Source: Gammaproteobacteria bacterium (GTDB lineage Bacteria; Pseudomonadota; Gammaproteobacteria; Pseudomonadales; Pseudohongiellaceae). From it: 41,271 nucleotides of DNA. The stretch's first letter is position 1; each line of letters opens with the position of its first letter. Below the pieces are notes generated by a model. The model saw only the letters and a list, made by a program, of their open reading frames with translations. It ran no database searches and had not been told where the DNA came from. Position numbers and translations under genes: made by a program. Location: assembly GCA_003556835.1 (NCBI GenBank), contig PWQG01000210.1:1-41271 (forward strand). The letters are read 5' to 3'. This document shows, piece by piece, positions 24,541 through 32,764 of the stretch.

Positions 24541-25262
24541 CATGGCTTGCTGAAGATGAACATATGCTGCCAGGGAAGGAAATCGAGCGTATCATCCCAG
24601 TGCAGATCAAACACACTCATCTCCCGCACCACCTGTACCTCGGTCATCTTGTGCAGCGGTCGGATGGGAACAGAAGGATCCTCGCCCCGGTACTCGATCA
24701 GGATGACGCGACCACCCGGCTTCAGGGAATCAACAACACCTTTCATCATCTCCCAAGGATGAGAAAATTCATGATAGGCATCTACCATCAACACCACATC
24801 CACGGCGTTCTCGGGTAATGCCGGATCATCAATGGCGCCGAGCACTGTCTCGACATTCCTCACTGCTTCCTCTTCAATCCGCTCTTCCATAATGGCCAGC
24901 ATTTCGGGCTGTATATCCGTCGCCAGCACCCGCCCTTCCGGCACCTGTTCAGCAATACGGAAGGCAAAGTAACCGGTCCCCGCACCAATATCCGCCACCA
25001 CATCGTCAGGGCGGAGGTTCATATTGGCCACCACTTCATCCGGCATTTCCTCATGAGTTCGCTGGGGCCGCTCGAGCCAGTCAGCAGCCTGGTGCCCCAT
25101 GACTCCGGAGATCTCGCGCCCCATGTAGAATTTACCGATACCGCCCTCACTGCGATCGGGCGCATGCTCATACCCCGGATGTTCGTAATCGGCGGCATGA
25201 CCCAGCAATGGCGACAGTACCAGCATTCCCGCTACAAGGATGGTTCGGGTCATATACTTCAT
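24540..25262 (-). CDS. Exported class I SAM-dependent methyltransferase
   Basis: A 240-residue protein with an N-terminal signal peptide (MKYMTRTILVAGMLVLSPLLGHA, cleavage near 23-24). The Rossmann methyltransferase core follows: motif I VVADIGAGTGYF (DIGAGTG at 91-97), acidic ATDIQPEML, LMVDAYHEF, and LKPGGRVILIEYRGED. Before the core is GIGKFYMGREISGVMGHQAADWLERPQR, a block I recall from other exported methyltransferases. SAM is made in the cytoplasm, so a periplasmic enzyme would need imported SAM or could act on another ligand. ATG 25262 is supported by AGGAGA 8 bases upstream and by the signal peptide. The substrate is unknown; it is a single gene. Confidence 0.87.
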   Translation of the reverse strand: MKYMTRTILVAGMLVLSPLLGHAADYEHPGYEHAPDRSEGGIGKFYMGREISGVMGHQAADWLERPQRTHEEMPDEVVANMNLRPDDVVADIGAGTGYFAFRIAEQVPEGRVLATDIQPEMLAIMEERIEEEAVRNVETVLGAIDDPALPENAVDVVLMVDAYHEFSHPWEMMKGVVDSLKPGGRVILIEYRGEDPSVPIRPLHKMTEVQVVREMSVFDLHWDDTLDFLPWQHMFIFSKP

Positions 25263-25402
25263 GTTCTTTATCTCCTGGTGGCAAGACTGTGCTTCGATTG
25301 TACGCCATCCTCGCGACCAGACCAGTCCGGAACTCTCCTCCCGCCGTTTCACCATGGTAGACTCCGTGCTTTGTTCTTATACAGGGTATCGGGAGAGTGA
25401 AG

Positions 25403-26587
25403 ATGAGTCAGGTACTGGAAGGCATCCGGGTGCTGGATTTCGGTCGCTATATTGCCGGACCATTCTGCGCCAGTATGTTGGCGGATTTTGGTGCAGAAGT
25501 GATCCGCATCGAGAAAGTGGACGGTAGCGAGGACCGCTTCCTTTCACCGGTCAGTGAGCAGGGTGACGGTGCTCTGTTCCTGCAGATGGGTCGCAACAAA
25601 CGCGGACTGACCCTGAACCCGATGAAACCGGAAGGACGCGAGGTGGTGAAAAAACTGGTGGCGACCGCCGATGTGGTTGTGGCCAATCTGCCTCCCGACA
25701 CCCTGAAGGCAATGGGCCTGGACTACGACAGCCTCACCGCAGTGAAACCGGATATCATACTCACCATGATTTCGGCATTTGGCAGCGGTGGCCCCTACAG
25801 CAACCGGATAGGCTTCGACGGACTGGGCCAGGCCATGTCCGGCGCCATGTACATGTCCGGCACCCCGGAACAACCGGTGAAGTCCTATGCCCCGTATGTG
25901 GACTTCACCACGGCAAGTTTCAGCGCCTTCGGTACCCTGGCCGCCTTGCTGGAGCGCCAGAAAACCGGCCAGGGACAGATCGTGGAAGGTTCCCTGTTCA
26001 GCTCCGCCCTTACCCTGATGAACGGTACACTGATCGAACAGGGCATGATCCAGCGCGACCGCAAACCGACCCTGAACCGATCACAGACCTCCGGGCCCGC
26101 CGATACCTTCCGTACCCGTGATGGCTGGGTACTGATCCAATCCGTGGGTGGTCCCCTGTTCGAACGTTGGGCGAAGTTGATGGGAGAGCCGGAATGGCTG
26201 GAGGATTCACGTTTCCAGAGTGACATCAGCCGCGGTGACAATGGCGCCCTCATCAGTGAGCGACTGGCGGCCTGGTGCGCCGAACGCACATCCGCCGAAG
26301 TGCTGGAAGCAATGGAAGCAGCCCGTATTCCGGCCGGCCCGGTGATGACGCCACAGCAGGCCCTGGATGACCCGCATGCCGCGGCCCGGAACCTGTTCCA
26401 GCAGATGGAGTATCCCGGGGCCGATCGACCTGCCCCTGTGATGGATACCCCGGTCAGCCTTTCCCGCACACCGGGACAGGTCCGCGACCGTGCTCCCACG
26501 CTCGGGGAACACACCGACCGGATCATGGCTGAGCTGGGATACTCCCCGGATCAGATCAGCGAACTGCGTGACAAACGGGTGATCTAG
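25403..26587 (+). CDS. Family III CoA transferase (CaiB/BaiF)
   Basis: A 394-residue cytoplasmic CoA transferase that moves CoA between acids through an aspartyl-CoA thioester. Signatures: GIRVLDFGRYIAGPFCASMLADFGAEVIRIEK at the start, RNKRGLTLN, the catalytic Asp167 in YAPYVDFTT, and GPVMTPQQALDDPH late. ATG 25403 has GGGAG 7 bases upstream; a GTG two codons earlier is possible. The substrate pair is not evident. It stands alone, divergent from the methyltransferase and convergent with the nitroreductase; a second paralogue is at 38395. Confidence 0.92.
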   Translation: MSQVLEGIRVLDFGRYIAGPFCASMLADFGAEVIRIEKVDGSEDRFLSPVSEQGDGALFLQMGRNKRGLTLNPMKPEGREVVKKLVATADVVVANLPPDTLKAMGLDYDSLTAVKPDIILTMISAFGSGGPYSNRIGFDGLGQAMSGAMYMSGTPEQPVKSYAPYVDFTTASFSAFGTLAALLERQKTGQGQIVEGSLFSSALTLMNGTLIEQGMIQRDRKPTLNRSQTSGPADTFRTRDGWVLIQSVGGPLFERWAKLMGEPEWLEDSRFQSDISRGDNGALISERLAAWCAERTSAEVLEAMEAARIPAGPVMTPQQALDDPHAAARNLFQQMEYPGADRPAPVMDTPVSLSRTPGQVRDRAPTLGEHTDRIMAELGYSPDQISELRDKRVI

Positions 26588-26598
26588 CGGGTCTGAAC

Positions 26599-26619
26599 AG
26601 GTCGGGCTGTGCCCGACCT
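26599..26619. terminator. Hairpin between convergent CoA transferase and nitroreductase genes
   Basis: AGGTCGGGC, loop TGT, GCCCGACCT: a perfect 9-bp stem in the 32-base spacer. There is no strong T-run on either side, but its placement suggests a bidirectional transcription end. Confidence 0.55.
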
Positions 26620-27363
26620 TCACTTCATCGTGAAACCCTGTTCGGCAAGAAATTCCCGCATATGGGGTCGGGCTTTTTCACTGAGCAGGGTTGCCACCTG
26701 TTCAGACCAGGGTGTTCCATGTCCGCCACCGGTGCGGCTGCGGTAATAGGCCTTGATCTCTTCATCATAAGCGGCAATGGCCTCCTCATCCCCATCATCC
26801 CCATATACGTCTTCCTTGAGGATGACCGGCAATGGCAGACGCGGCTTGGGCTCCGGATCCTGATCCGGGTAACCGAGACAGAGTCCGAACACCGGATAGA
26901 CGCCGCGCGGCAGCTCCAGGAGGTCGGATACAAGACGCGGATTATTGCGGATCCCACCGATATAGCAGATGCCCAGGCCCACCGATTCGGCCGCCACCAC
27001 CAGATTCTGGGCCATCAGCGCCGCATCCACGGTGGCAATGATGAAGTGTTCGGTATAATCGCCGGAGAATGGTTTGCCATACTTTTCACAGTACCGTCCG
27101 GCGCGCTTGAGGTCACCGCAGAAGACCAGAAACTCAGCGGCACTGGCCACGTAGGGCTGCTTGCCGGCAAAATTGGCCAGCTTGTCCCGCTTTTCTGTAT
27201 TACGGACACGGATGATGGTGGCGCCCTGCAGAAAACTGGAGGTGGCGGCACACTGCCCTGCCAGCAGGATTTCCTGGAACAGCTCCTCCTCAATCGGCCT
27301 GTCGGTGAATTTACGGATACTGCGATGGGCTCGCAGCAGCTCCAGGTTTTCGTTATGACTCAT
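26620..27363 (-). CDS. nfsA: NfsA-type NADPH-dependent flavin oxidoreductase (nitroreductase family)
   Basis: A 247-residue FMN enzyme of the Frp/NfsA group: HRSIRKFTDRPI at the N-terminus (FMN phosphate contacts), QCAATSSFLQGATIIRV, VDAALMAQNLVVAAESVGLGICYIGGIRNNP, and VFGLCLGYPDQDPEPKPRLPLPVI, the NfsA signature. Activities include reduction of nitroaromatics, quinones and flavins by two-electron transfer. It follows the serine hydrolase gene by 13 bases on the same strand, so the two are probably one operon. The C-terminal 60 residues are typical for NfsA, which embraces the dimer partner. Confidence 0.92.
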   Translation of the reverse strand: MSHNENLELLRAHRSIRKFTDRPIEEELFQEILLAGQCAATSSFLQGATIIRVRNTEKRDKLANFAGKQPYVASAAEFLVFCGDLKRAGRYCEKYGKPFSGDYTEHFIIATVDAALMAQNLVVAAESVGLGICYIGGIRNNPRLVSDLLELPRGVYPVFGLCLGYPDQDPEPKPRLPLPVILKEDVYGDDGDEEAIAAYDEEIKAYYRSRTGGGHGTPWSEQVATLLSEKARPHMREFLAEQGFTMK

Positions 27364-27376
27364 CTTGCTCCCCTGC

Positions 27377-28627
27377 TCAGTCTTCTGTTCGCGACAGTAA
27401 AAGGCTCATGAATTCCGGCACCACATCATTGGCCAGGCGGGTATCGGCGTTGAACATGACCACCAGTCCCAGATCGAGCTCCGGAATCAGCAGCAGCTCG
27501 GAACGGAAACCACGCACACCACCACCATGATGGATGATGCGCAGGCCCGAGTAATCAAAAACCCGCCAGCCAACTCCGTACCAGGCCCGGTCCATACCGG
27601 GCCAGCGATTGAAATAACTGCCGCGCGGCGTTTCCACCACCGGGGTATGTTGCATTGCCAGTACCGAATGCGGCAACACGTCCGGCATGGCACCGAGGTT
27701 GGCCTGGGCCCAGCGGATCATGTCCAGCACACTGGCATTGATGCCGGATGCCGGCCCCACGGTGAAATAGGCTGGGTTGATGGTGGACACGCCCCACTGT
27801 CCATTGCCCCGGTACTGGTGCGGCGCACTGGCATTGGAATCGGCCCGGAAGTCGTCCAGGGTCATGGAGGCACGTTGCATCTCCAGAGGCCCGAAAATCC
27901 GGTCCCTGACGTAGTCCTCGTAACTGGTGCCCATGCTGACCTCAACCACATCTGCGATCAGTGAGAACACCACATTCTGATAGCCATAACAACGGCCGGG
28001 CGGGCAGACAGTGGGAATCTCATGGAACTTCGCCTTGATGCCTTCGTAGGCAACGCCGGCATCAAGCATATTGGAAAAAGCGTGGGGCATCAGGCCACTG
28101 GAATGACTCATGATGTGTTTCAAGGTCATCTGTTGGCTGGAGACATCCGTGCCGATCGAGTACTGCGGCAGGATGTTGACAATGGGCATGTCCCAGCTGT
28201 GGAGCTGTTGATCGACCAGTTGGGAGGCGACGGTACCGGCAAAGGTCTTGGATACCGAGGCAATACGGAAAATGGTATCGGGCTCGACGGGCGCCTGGCT
28301 GTCCAGGTCCCGCACGCCCCAGGTCTGAAGATCGAGGATCCCCGCGGAATTGACAATGGCAATCGCCACGCCGGGGACACTAGCCTCCTGCATCTCGTCG
28401 CGCAGCCAATTGGTATAGGGTGTGAAATCGCGCATTGACGCGCTGACCGGTGCCGGTGCCGGGAAATGGATCTGGGGAATGGCCGAAGCCGGTGTCGATG
28501 CCAGTCCTCCCGACAGATCCATGGCTGCCTGCTCGGGAAACGGTTTTGCCGCCAGAACGGGAGAGAACAGCAGGAGCAGGAAAACAGTATTTCGGCGTAG
28601 CGATCGCAAGCTTATGTCTGGCAACAT
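27377..28627 (-). CDS. Exported serine hydrolase of the beta-lactamase/D,D-peptidase family
   Basis: A 416-residue protein with a signal peptide (NTVFLLLLFSPVLA, cleavage near residue 27). It has the class C-like motifs: Ser124-x-x-Lys127 in RIASVSKTF, Tyr216-x-Asn218 in YGYQNVV, and HHGGG near residue 370 in the position of KTG. This places it among periplasmic esterases, D,D-peptidases or beta-lactamase-like proteins (EstB, AmpH type); the substrate cannot be told. ATG 28627 is chosen for the signal peptide, with a weak AGGG upstream. It lies after the degP terminator and leads into nfsA. Confidence 0.88.
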   Translation of the reverse strand: MLPDISLRSLRRNTVFLLLLFSPVLAAKPFPEQAAMDLSGGLASTPASAIPQIHFPAPAPVSASMRDFTPYTNWLRDEMQEASVPGVAIAIVNSAGILDLQTWGVRDLDSQAPVEPDTIFRIASVSKTFAGTVASQLVDQQLHSWDMPIVNILPQYSIGTDVSSQQMTLKHIMSHSSGLMPHAFSNMLDAGVAYEGIKAKFHEIPTVCPPGRCYGYQNVVFSLIADVVEVSMGTSYEDYVRDRIFGPLEMQRASMTLDDFRADSNASAPHQYRGNGQWGVSTINPAYFTVGPASGINASVLDMIRWAQANLGAMPDVLPHSVLAMQHTPVVETPRGSYFNRWPGMDRAWYGVGWRVFDYSGLRIIHHGGGVRGFRSELLLIPELDLGLVVMFNADTRLANDVVPEFMSLLLSRTED

Positions 28628-28695
28628 GCTGGCCCTGCGTTTCTGGTTCGTTGGCGGGTGAGGTGAAGCCCTGAAAACTATCACGTTCCTCGGAC

Positions 28696-28723
28696 AAAAA
28701 AAAGCCGACCCGCAGGTCGGCTT
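28696..28723 (-). terminator. Rho-independent terminator of degP
   Basis: AAGCCGACC (28702-28710), loop CGCA, GGTCGGCTT (28715-28723), followed in the minus direction by eight Ts (28703-28696). It lies 41 bases past the degP stop. Confidence 0.9.
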
Positions 28724-28764
28724 GAAGCAAAGGCACAGCCAGAGGAGCCCCTTCCAAAAAACGC

Positions 28765-30171
28765 TTACAGAACAATCAGCAATCGCTGCCCCTCGCGGAC
28801 CACGCCCAGGGCAGTGACCTGTGCATCCTGTCTTGCAATCTCGTTGAATTCGCGGAGATTGCTGACCGGTTGCCGGTTGACCTCACGAATGATATCCCCG
28901 GGTCGCAGTCCGGCCGCAAAGGCACGACTCTGTCGGTTGATCTCTCTGACTTCGACACCGTCCTGCCCGGAGACATTCCCCAGACGGGCACCATGGAATT
29001 GATCGTCGTCCGCACGGCGCCCCGTGGCCGTCTCTTCGTCCTCCGTGGCAGCCACGTCCTGGTCGGCAGAACGCAGAATGGCCGTAACCTGGATTTCCTC
29101 GCCATCGCGATAAAGGGTCAACCTCACTTCCTCGTCCAGGCGCGTCAATCCCACTGCGTTGCGCAGATCACGTCCATTGGTCACCTCGCGACCGTCGATG
29201 GCCGTAACCACATCGGACACTTCGATACCGGCTTCATCGGCGGCACTGCCCGGGGCAACCTGAGTCACCAGTGCGCCGCGATTGGCACCCAACTGCAGGG
29301 TCTCCTCCATTCCGGGCGTGTAATCCCGGATCATGACCCCCAGCTGACCGCGCCGGACCACACCGTCACGCTCCAGGTGTTCGACCACGGTAGCCACCAT
29401 ATCCACCGGCACCGCGAAACCGACGCCGGCACTGGTTCCTGATCCGGAAATGATGGCCGTGTTGATGCCGACCAGACGGCCATCCAGGTCCACCAAGGCG
29501 CCGCCTGAGTTACCGACATTGATGGCAGCATCGGTCTGGATGAAGTCTTCATAGTTCTCGTTGTTGATACCACCGCGACCAAGCGCGCTGACGATACCCG
29601 ATGTCACGGTCTGCCCGATTCCGAAAGGATTGCCGATAGCGACCACATAATCACCGATCCGCAGGTCCCGGATCTCGGCAAACGACAGCTCGCTGAGCCG
29701 ATCCGCCTCGATTTTCAGCAAGGCGAGGTCGGTCTGGGAATCGCTGCCGATCAGCTCTGCCTCGAACTGCCGGCCATCCTGCAAGCCGACCGTGACCGAA
29801 TCGGCTTCCGCCACCACGTGATGGTTGGTGACGATATAGCCATTGGCTGCGTCGATGATGACGCCCGAACCGGCCGCTCGCGAGCGGCGCACAGGCGGTT
29901 CACGCTCCTCTTCAGGCTCTCCTTCGAAAAAGAAGCGGCGCAGATCCCGCTGATCGAAGAAGCGCATGGCATCCGGCATGCGTTGGGTTCTTGTCACCGC
30001 GATGTTGACCACCGCTGGCGTCGCCTGCTCCACCATGGGAGCCAGGGATGGCATGGCGCCCACTACCCGCTCACGCGATTGATCCGCGAGTGCGGTGCCG
30101 CTGAGCAACAGCAGCGCAGCAGCCAGCAGAACTGTCCATACTTGCCCGTGTCTACGGATTACTTCGCTCAT
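28765..30171 (-). CDS. degP: Periplasmic serine protease/chaperone, DegP/DegQ (Do) family
   Basis: A 468-residue HtrA protease of envelope quality control. It has a signal peptide (cleavage near ALA at 29), a protease domain with His118 (VTNHHVVAEAD), Asp148 (SQTDLALL) and Ser222 (VGNSGGALVD), then two PDZ domains (about 275-365 and 395-468), separated by an acidic linker (ATEDEETATGR). The family forms 3-, 6- and larger-mers. SD AGGAGGTG (30187-30180) is 8 bases before the ATG. Unlike the E. coli genes it faces away from a membrane-bound winged-helix regulator gene across a 261-base spacer with repeats. DegP and DegQ cannot be separated by eye; MucD is also possible. Confidence 0.94.
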   Translation of the reverse strand: MSEVIRRHGQVWTVLLAAALLLLSGTALADQSRERVVGAMPSLAPMVEQATPAVVNIAVTRTQRMPDAMRFFDQRDLRRFFFEGEPEEEREPPVRRSRAAGSGVIIDAANGYIVTNHHVVAEADSVTVGLQDGRQFEAELIGSDSQTDLALLKIEADRLSELSFAEIRDLRIGDYVVAIGNPFGIGQTVTSGIVSALGRGGINNENYEDFIQTDAAINVGNSGGALVDLDGRLVGINTAIISGSGTSAGVGFAVPVDMVATVVEHLERDGVVRRGQLGVMIRDYTPGMEETLQLGANRGALVTQVAPGSAADEAGIEVSDVVTAIDGREVTNGRDLRNAVGLTRLDEEVRLTLYRDGEEIQVTAILRSADQDVAATEDEETATGRRADDDQFHGARLGNVSGQDGVEVREINRQSRAFAAGLRPGDIIREVNRQPVSNLREFNEIARQDAQVTALGVVREGQRLLIVL

Positions 30172-30261
30172 GGTTGATACACCTCCTGAAAACCGTACTA
30201 CTGATGCAGGGGTGCTTTAGACTCCCGCCTGCTTCGATGGGATCGAGATTAGGCCTGCCCG

Positions 30262-30304
30262 TCCGGAAAATCCTGAATCGAATGTGAAATTTTCATCCGG
30301 AAAA
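30262..30304. repeat. Direct repeat pair and palindrome in the degP/regulator spacer
   Basis: TCCGGAAAA occurs at 30262-30270 and again at 30296-30304, starts 34 bases apart. Between them, a perfect palindrome TGAAA-T-TTTCA lies at 30285-30295. These sit 91-133 bases upstream of the degP start and about 80 bases upstream of the regulator's -35. They are candidate operator sites. Confidence 0.5.
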
Positions 30305-30339
30305 CATGAAGAATGCTGCCTGAATCCCGGAACTCTCTG

Positions 30340-30354
30340 GAATTGCAACAATTC
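30340..30354. promoter_or_regulatory. Palindrome GAATTG-CAA-CAATTC upstream of the regulator promoter
   Basis: Perfect 6-bp arms with a 3-base centre, ending 31 bases before the -35 hexamer at 30386. The position suits an activator or repressor site for the divergent genes. No known regulator is inferred. Confidence 0.4.
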
Positions 30355-30385
30355 GTGATTCCGACCAGGAAAATGGAACCAAAGC

Positions 30386-30413
30386 TTGAAATCGGGCGTC
30401 TATCCCATATAAG
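30386..30413 (+). promoter_or_regulatory. Sigma-70 promoter of the ToxR/CadC-like regulator
   Basis: -35 TTGAAA (30386-30391, 5/6), 16-base spacer, -10 TATAAG (30408-30413, 5/6). The start near 30420 gives a leader of only about 13 bases, still containing AAAGG. This supports the ATG at 30433 over the upstream in-frame codons. Confidence 0.55.
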
Positions 30414-30432
30414 CACAGTAAAGGCGAACAGA

Positions 30433-31488
30433 ATGGGTCGTGTGACGACAATGCTGGAACAGCAACATCAGACCGCTCCTGAGTGGGCTGCGGAACCGCT
30501 AGAAGAAGCGGCCCCCTTCGTTCTTGGTGGCTGGCTGGTACAGCCGCAGCGCAACCGACTGCAATGGCTGCAACCGGATCAGCAAGGAGACGAAACGGAG
30601 ACGGACATCAGGCTGGAACCGCGCCTGATGCATTTGCTGTGCCTGCTGGCCGGACAGGCAGGCGAGGTCCTGGATCGCGACTGCCTTATGCAGAAACTGT
30701 GGCCAAAGGTCATCGTCAATGAAAATTCGCTGACCCGGGCGGTGTCCGACCTGCGCCGGGAATTGAAACGCCACGATCCGGGTTTCAATGTCATTGAGAC
30801 CATCCCCAAGCGCGGTTATCGGCTGACCACCGCAATTGAGGATGTTCCTGAAAACCTCAACGCCATCCCCTGCGCTGGTCGGAATCGTCCCGGCTGGCTC
30901 AATGCGCAATACCGTCGTTACGCTACTGGCGCCCTGGCCGCACTCCTGCTTCTGGTGACAGGTCAATTGCTATGGTCGGATAACAATCCCCTCAGCCGGA
31001 CGGCATCCGACGAAAGCGGCCCGGCGGCCATCGTCCAGCGCCTGCAGGATGAATACAACGGTGCCGAGCAGTCCGATCCGACCCGATATGAGCTCACCAG
31101 TAAGCTGCGCTCCCTGCCGGTGACTCCGGAGCGGAACTTCACCGGTGAGGCCGTCAGTTCACCCGACGGGAGTCTGTTCGCCTACATCCAGCAGGATGAA
31201 CGGGAGTCGCGACTGATTCTGGCCAGCACACGCAGCCTGCAGGAACCGGTGATTCTGCTGGAAGCTGAAGGCCGCCTGGATCAATTGCAGTGGTCACCAG
31301 TGGGCAATGGCCTGCTCTTCGTCCATCAACCGCTGCCCCGGATGGCCACATTGCAGAGTTCGAGCACGCGCGCGGCGGGTCGACTCCTGTTTTTCGATCT
31401 GGACCAGTTCCGGCTGCGGACCCTGCTGGATGATGGCAACGGTTCACCGGTTGAAGATGGCGGCGACGGAACCTACAATCTGACCTGA
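30433..31488 (+). CDS. Membrane-bound winged-helix regulator (ToxR/CadC type) with a short periplasmic part
   Basis: A 351-residue protein: a cytoplasmic OmpR/PhoB-type winged helix (about 28-135; FVLGGWLVQPQRNRLQ, RLEPRLMHLLCLLAGQAGEVLDRDCLMQKLW, ENSLTRAVSDLRRELK, VIETIPKRGYRL), one membrane helix (164-181) and a periplasmic region of about 170 residues. That region has a PD40-like blade (AVSSPDGSLFAYI, LDQLQWSPVGNGLLFVH), then ends early. Relatives I recall carry longer TolB/WD40-like propellers, so this sensor looks short. The regulator would bind DNA while membrane-anchored. It is divergent from degP, implying an envelope-stress role by inference. Its 3' end overlaps the convergent oxidoreductase gene by 16 bases. 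Confidence 0.85.
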   Translation: MGRVTTMLEQQHQTAPEWAAEPLEEAAPFVLGGWLVQPQRNRLQWLQPDQQGDETETDIRLEPRLMHLLCLLAGQAGEVLDRDCLMQKLWPKVIVNENSLTRAVSDLRRELKRHDPGFNVIETIPKRGYRLTTAIEDVPENLNAIPCAGRNRPGWLNAQYRRYATGALAALLLLVTGQLLWSDNNPLSRTASDESGPAAIVQRLQDEYNGAEQSDPTRYELTSKLRSLPVTPERNFTGEAVSSPDGSLFAYIQQDERESRLILASTRSLQEPVILLEAEGRLDQLQWSPVGNGLLFVHQPLPRMATLQSSSTRAAGRLLFFDLDQFRLRTLLDDGNGSPVEDGGDGTYNLT

Positions 31489-32738
31489 GCCAGCGCCTCG
31501 ACCACCTGCAAGGCGCTTTTTACGCCATCCTCGTGGAAGCCCTTGCCCCACCAGGCACCGCAGAACCAGGTCCTCTGCACACCGTTGATATCCTCCCAGC
31601 GTTGCTGCGCGGCCGCGCCCTCGCGACTGAACACCGGATGGGCATAACGAAACTCCCGCAGAATGCACTCCGGTCGTATCGCGTCCCGATCGTTCAGGGT
31701 GACACAGAACTGTTCCGGCCCCGGCAGCCCCATCAGTCGATTCATGTCATAGGTGACTTTCGGCAGTCCGTCCCGCTCACGATCCATACGATAGTTCCAG
31801 CTGGCCCGGGCCCGCAGGTTGCGCGGTAATACCGCAGGATCTGTGTGCAGTATGACGTCATTTTCCTGGTAACGGATGGCGGACAGGAGGCGTCGCTCAA
31901 GTTCACTGGCATCCTCCAGCATGGTCAGCGCCTGATCACTGTGACAGGCCAGAATGACCTGGTCGAAACGCTCCAGCCCGGCTTCGGTTCGCAGATGCAC
32001 ATAGCCGTCATGGCGGCTTACACCCAGCACCGGAGTGGACAATCGGATGCGATCCCGGAAGCCCGCTGTAAGCGGCGCAATATAGGCATCGGAGCCGCCT
32101 TCGATGGTGCGCCACCTGGGCCGTTCGTTGACACTGAGCAGGCCATGCCGGTACAGGAACGGCAACATGAAATCCATGGGAAAGTCGTACATGTCCCGAA
32201 ACGGGGTCGACCAGATGGCCGAAGTCATCGGCACCAGGTAGTAATCACGGAACATGTCCCCCAGGTGGTGGCGCTTCACATACTCACGCAAGGTGGTTTC
32301 CGGCGCCACGGCCTCAGTCTCCACATCCCGTATCGCCTGTCGATTGAAGCGGAGAATATCCACAAGCATGCGCAGGAAAGCGGGGGAAAAAAGACGACGA
32401 CGCTGGGCAAACAGTCCGTTGTACAGGTCCAGGCGACCATCTTTGCCAGCATACTCGAGGCTACTGTCCTCGCAGCTGACGGCAAAACTCATATCAGAAG
32501 GGCGCGATACAACACCAAGCTCATCCATCATCCGGATGAATTCAGGGTAGGTCCAGTCATTGAAAACGATAAAGCCGGTGTCAACCCGATATTCACGGTC
32601 ATTGACCTCGACATCAACCGTGGCGGTGTGCCCACCCACGCGATCGGCGGCTTCAAAGACCGTGATATCGTGCTTTTCATGCAGATGCCAGGCAGCAGTG
32701 AGACCGGCGATGCCGGTCCCGACAATGGCAATTTTCAA
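31473..32738 (-). CDS. FAD-dependent amine-oxidase-like protein (COG2907 type)
   Basis: A 421-residue flavoprotein: N-terminal dinucleotide site GTGIAGLTAAWHL (7-19), ITVFEAADRVGGHTATVDV, VDTGFIVFNDWTYPEF, MTSAIWSTPF, MDFMLPFLYRHGLLS, WRTIEGGSDAYI and a C-terminal FAD segment TWFCGAWWGKGFHEDG. This pattern is the COG2907 'NAD/FAD-binding protein' family, often found beside DUF1365 and a cyclopropane-fatty-acid synthase; family members have been connected with modified fatty acids. Neither partner is here. It is the last gene of a five-gene minus-strand run and starts 26 bases after the acyl-CoA dehydrogenase stop. Substrate unknown. Confidence 0.85.
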   Translation of the reverse strand: MKIAIVGTGIAGLTAAWHLHEKHDITVFEAADRVGGHTATVDVEVNDREYRVDTGFIVFNDWTYPEFIRMMDELGVVSRPSDMSFAVSCEDSSLEYAGKDGRLDLYNGLFAQRRRLFSPAFLRMLVDILRFNRQAIRDVETEAVAPETTLREYVKRHHLGDMFRDYYLVPMTSAIWSTPFRDMYDFPMDFMLPFLYRHGLLSVNERPRWRTIEGGSDAYIAPLTAGFRDRIRLSTPVLGVSRHDGYVHLRTEAGLERFDQVILACHSDQALTMLEDASELERRLLSAIRYQENDVILHTDPAVLPRNLRARASWNYRMDRERDGLPKVTYDMNRLMGLPGPEQFCVTLNDRDAIRPECILREFRYAHPVFSREGAAAQQRWEDINGVQRTWFCGAWWGKGFHEDGVKSALQVVEALAQVRL

Positions 32739-32764
32739 TGGCGCGGTCTCCCCTTCCCGTGTGC

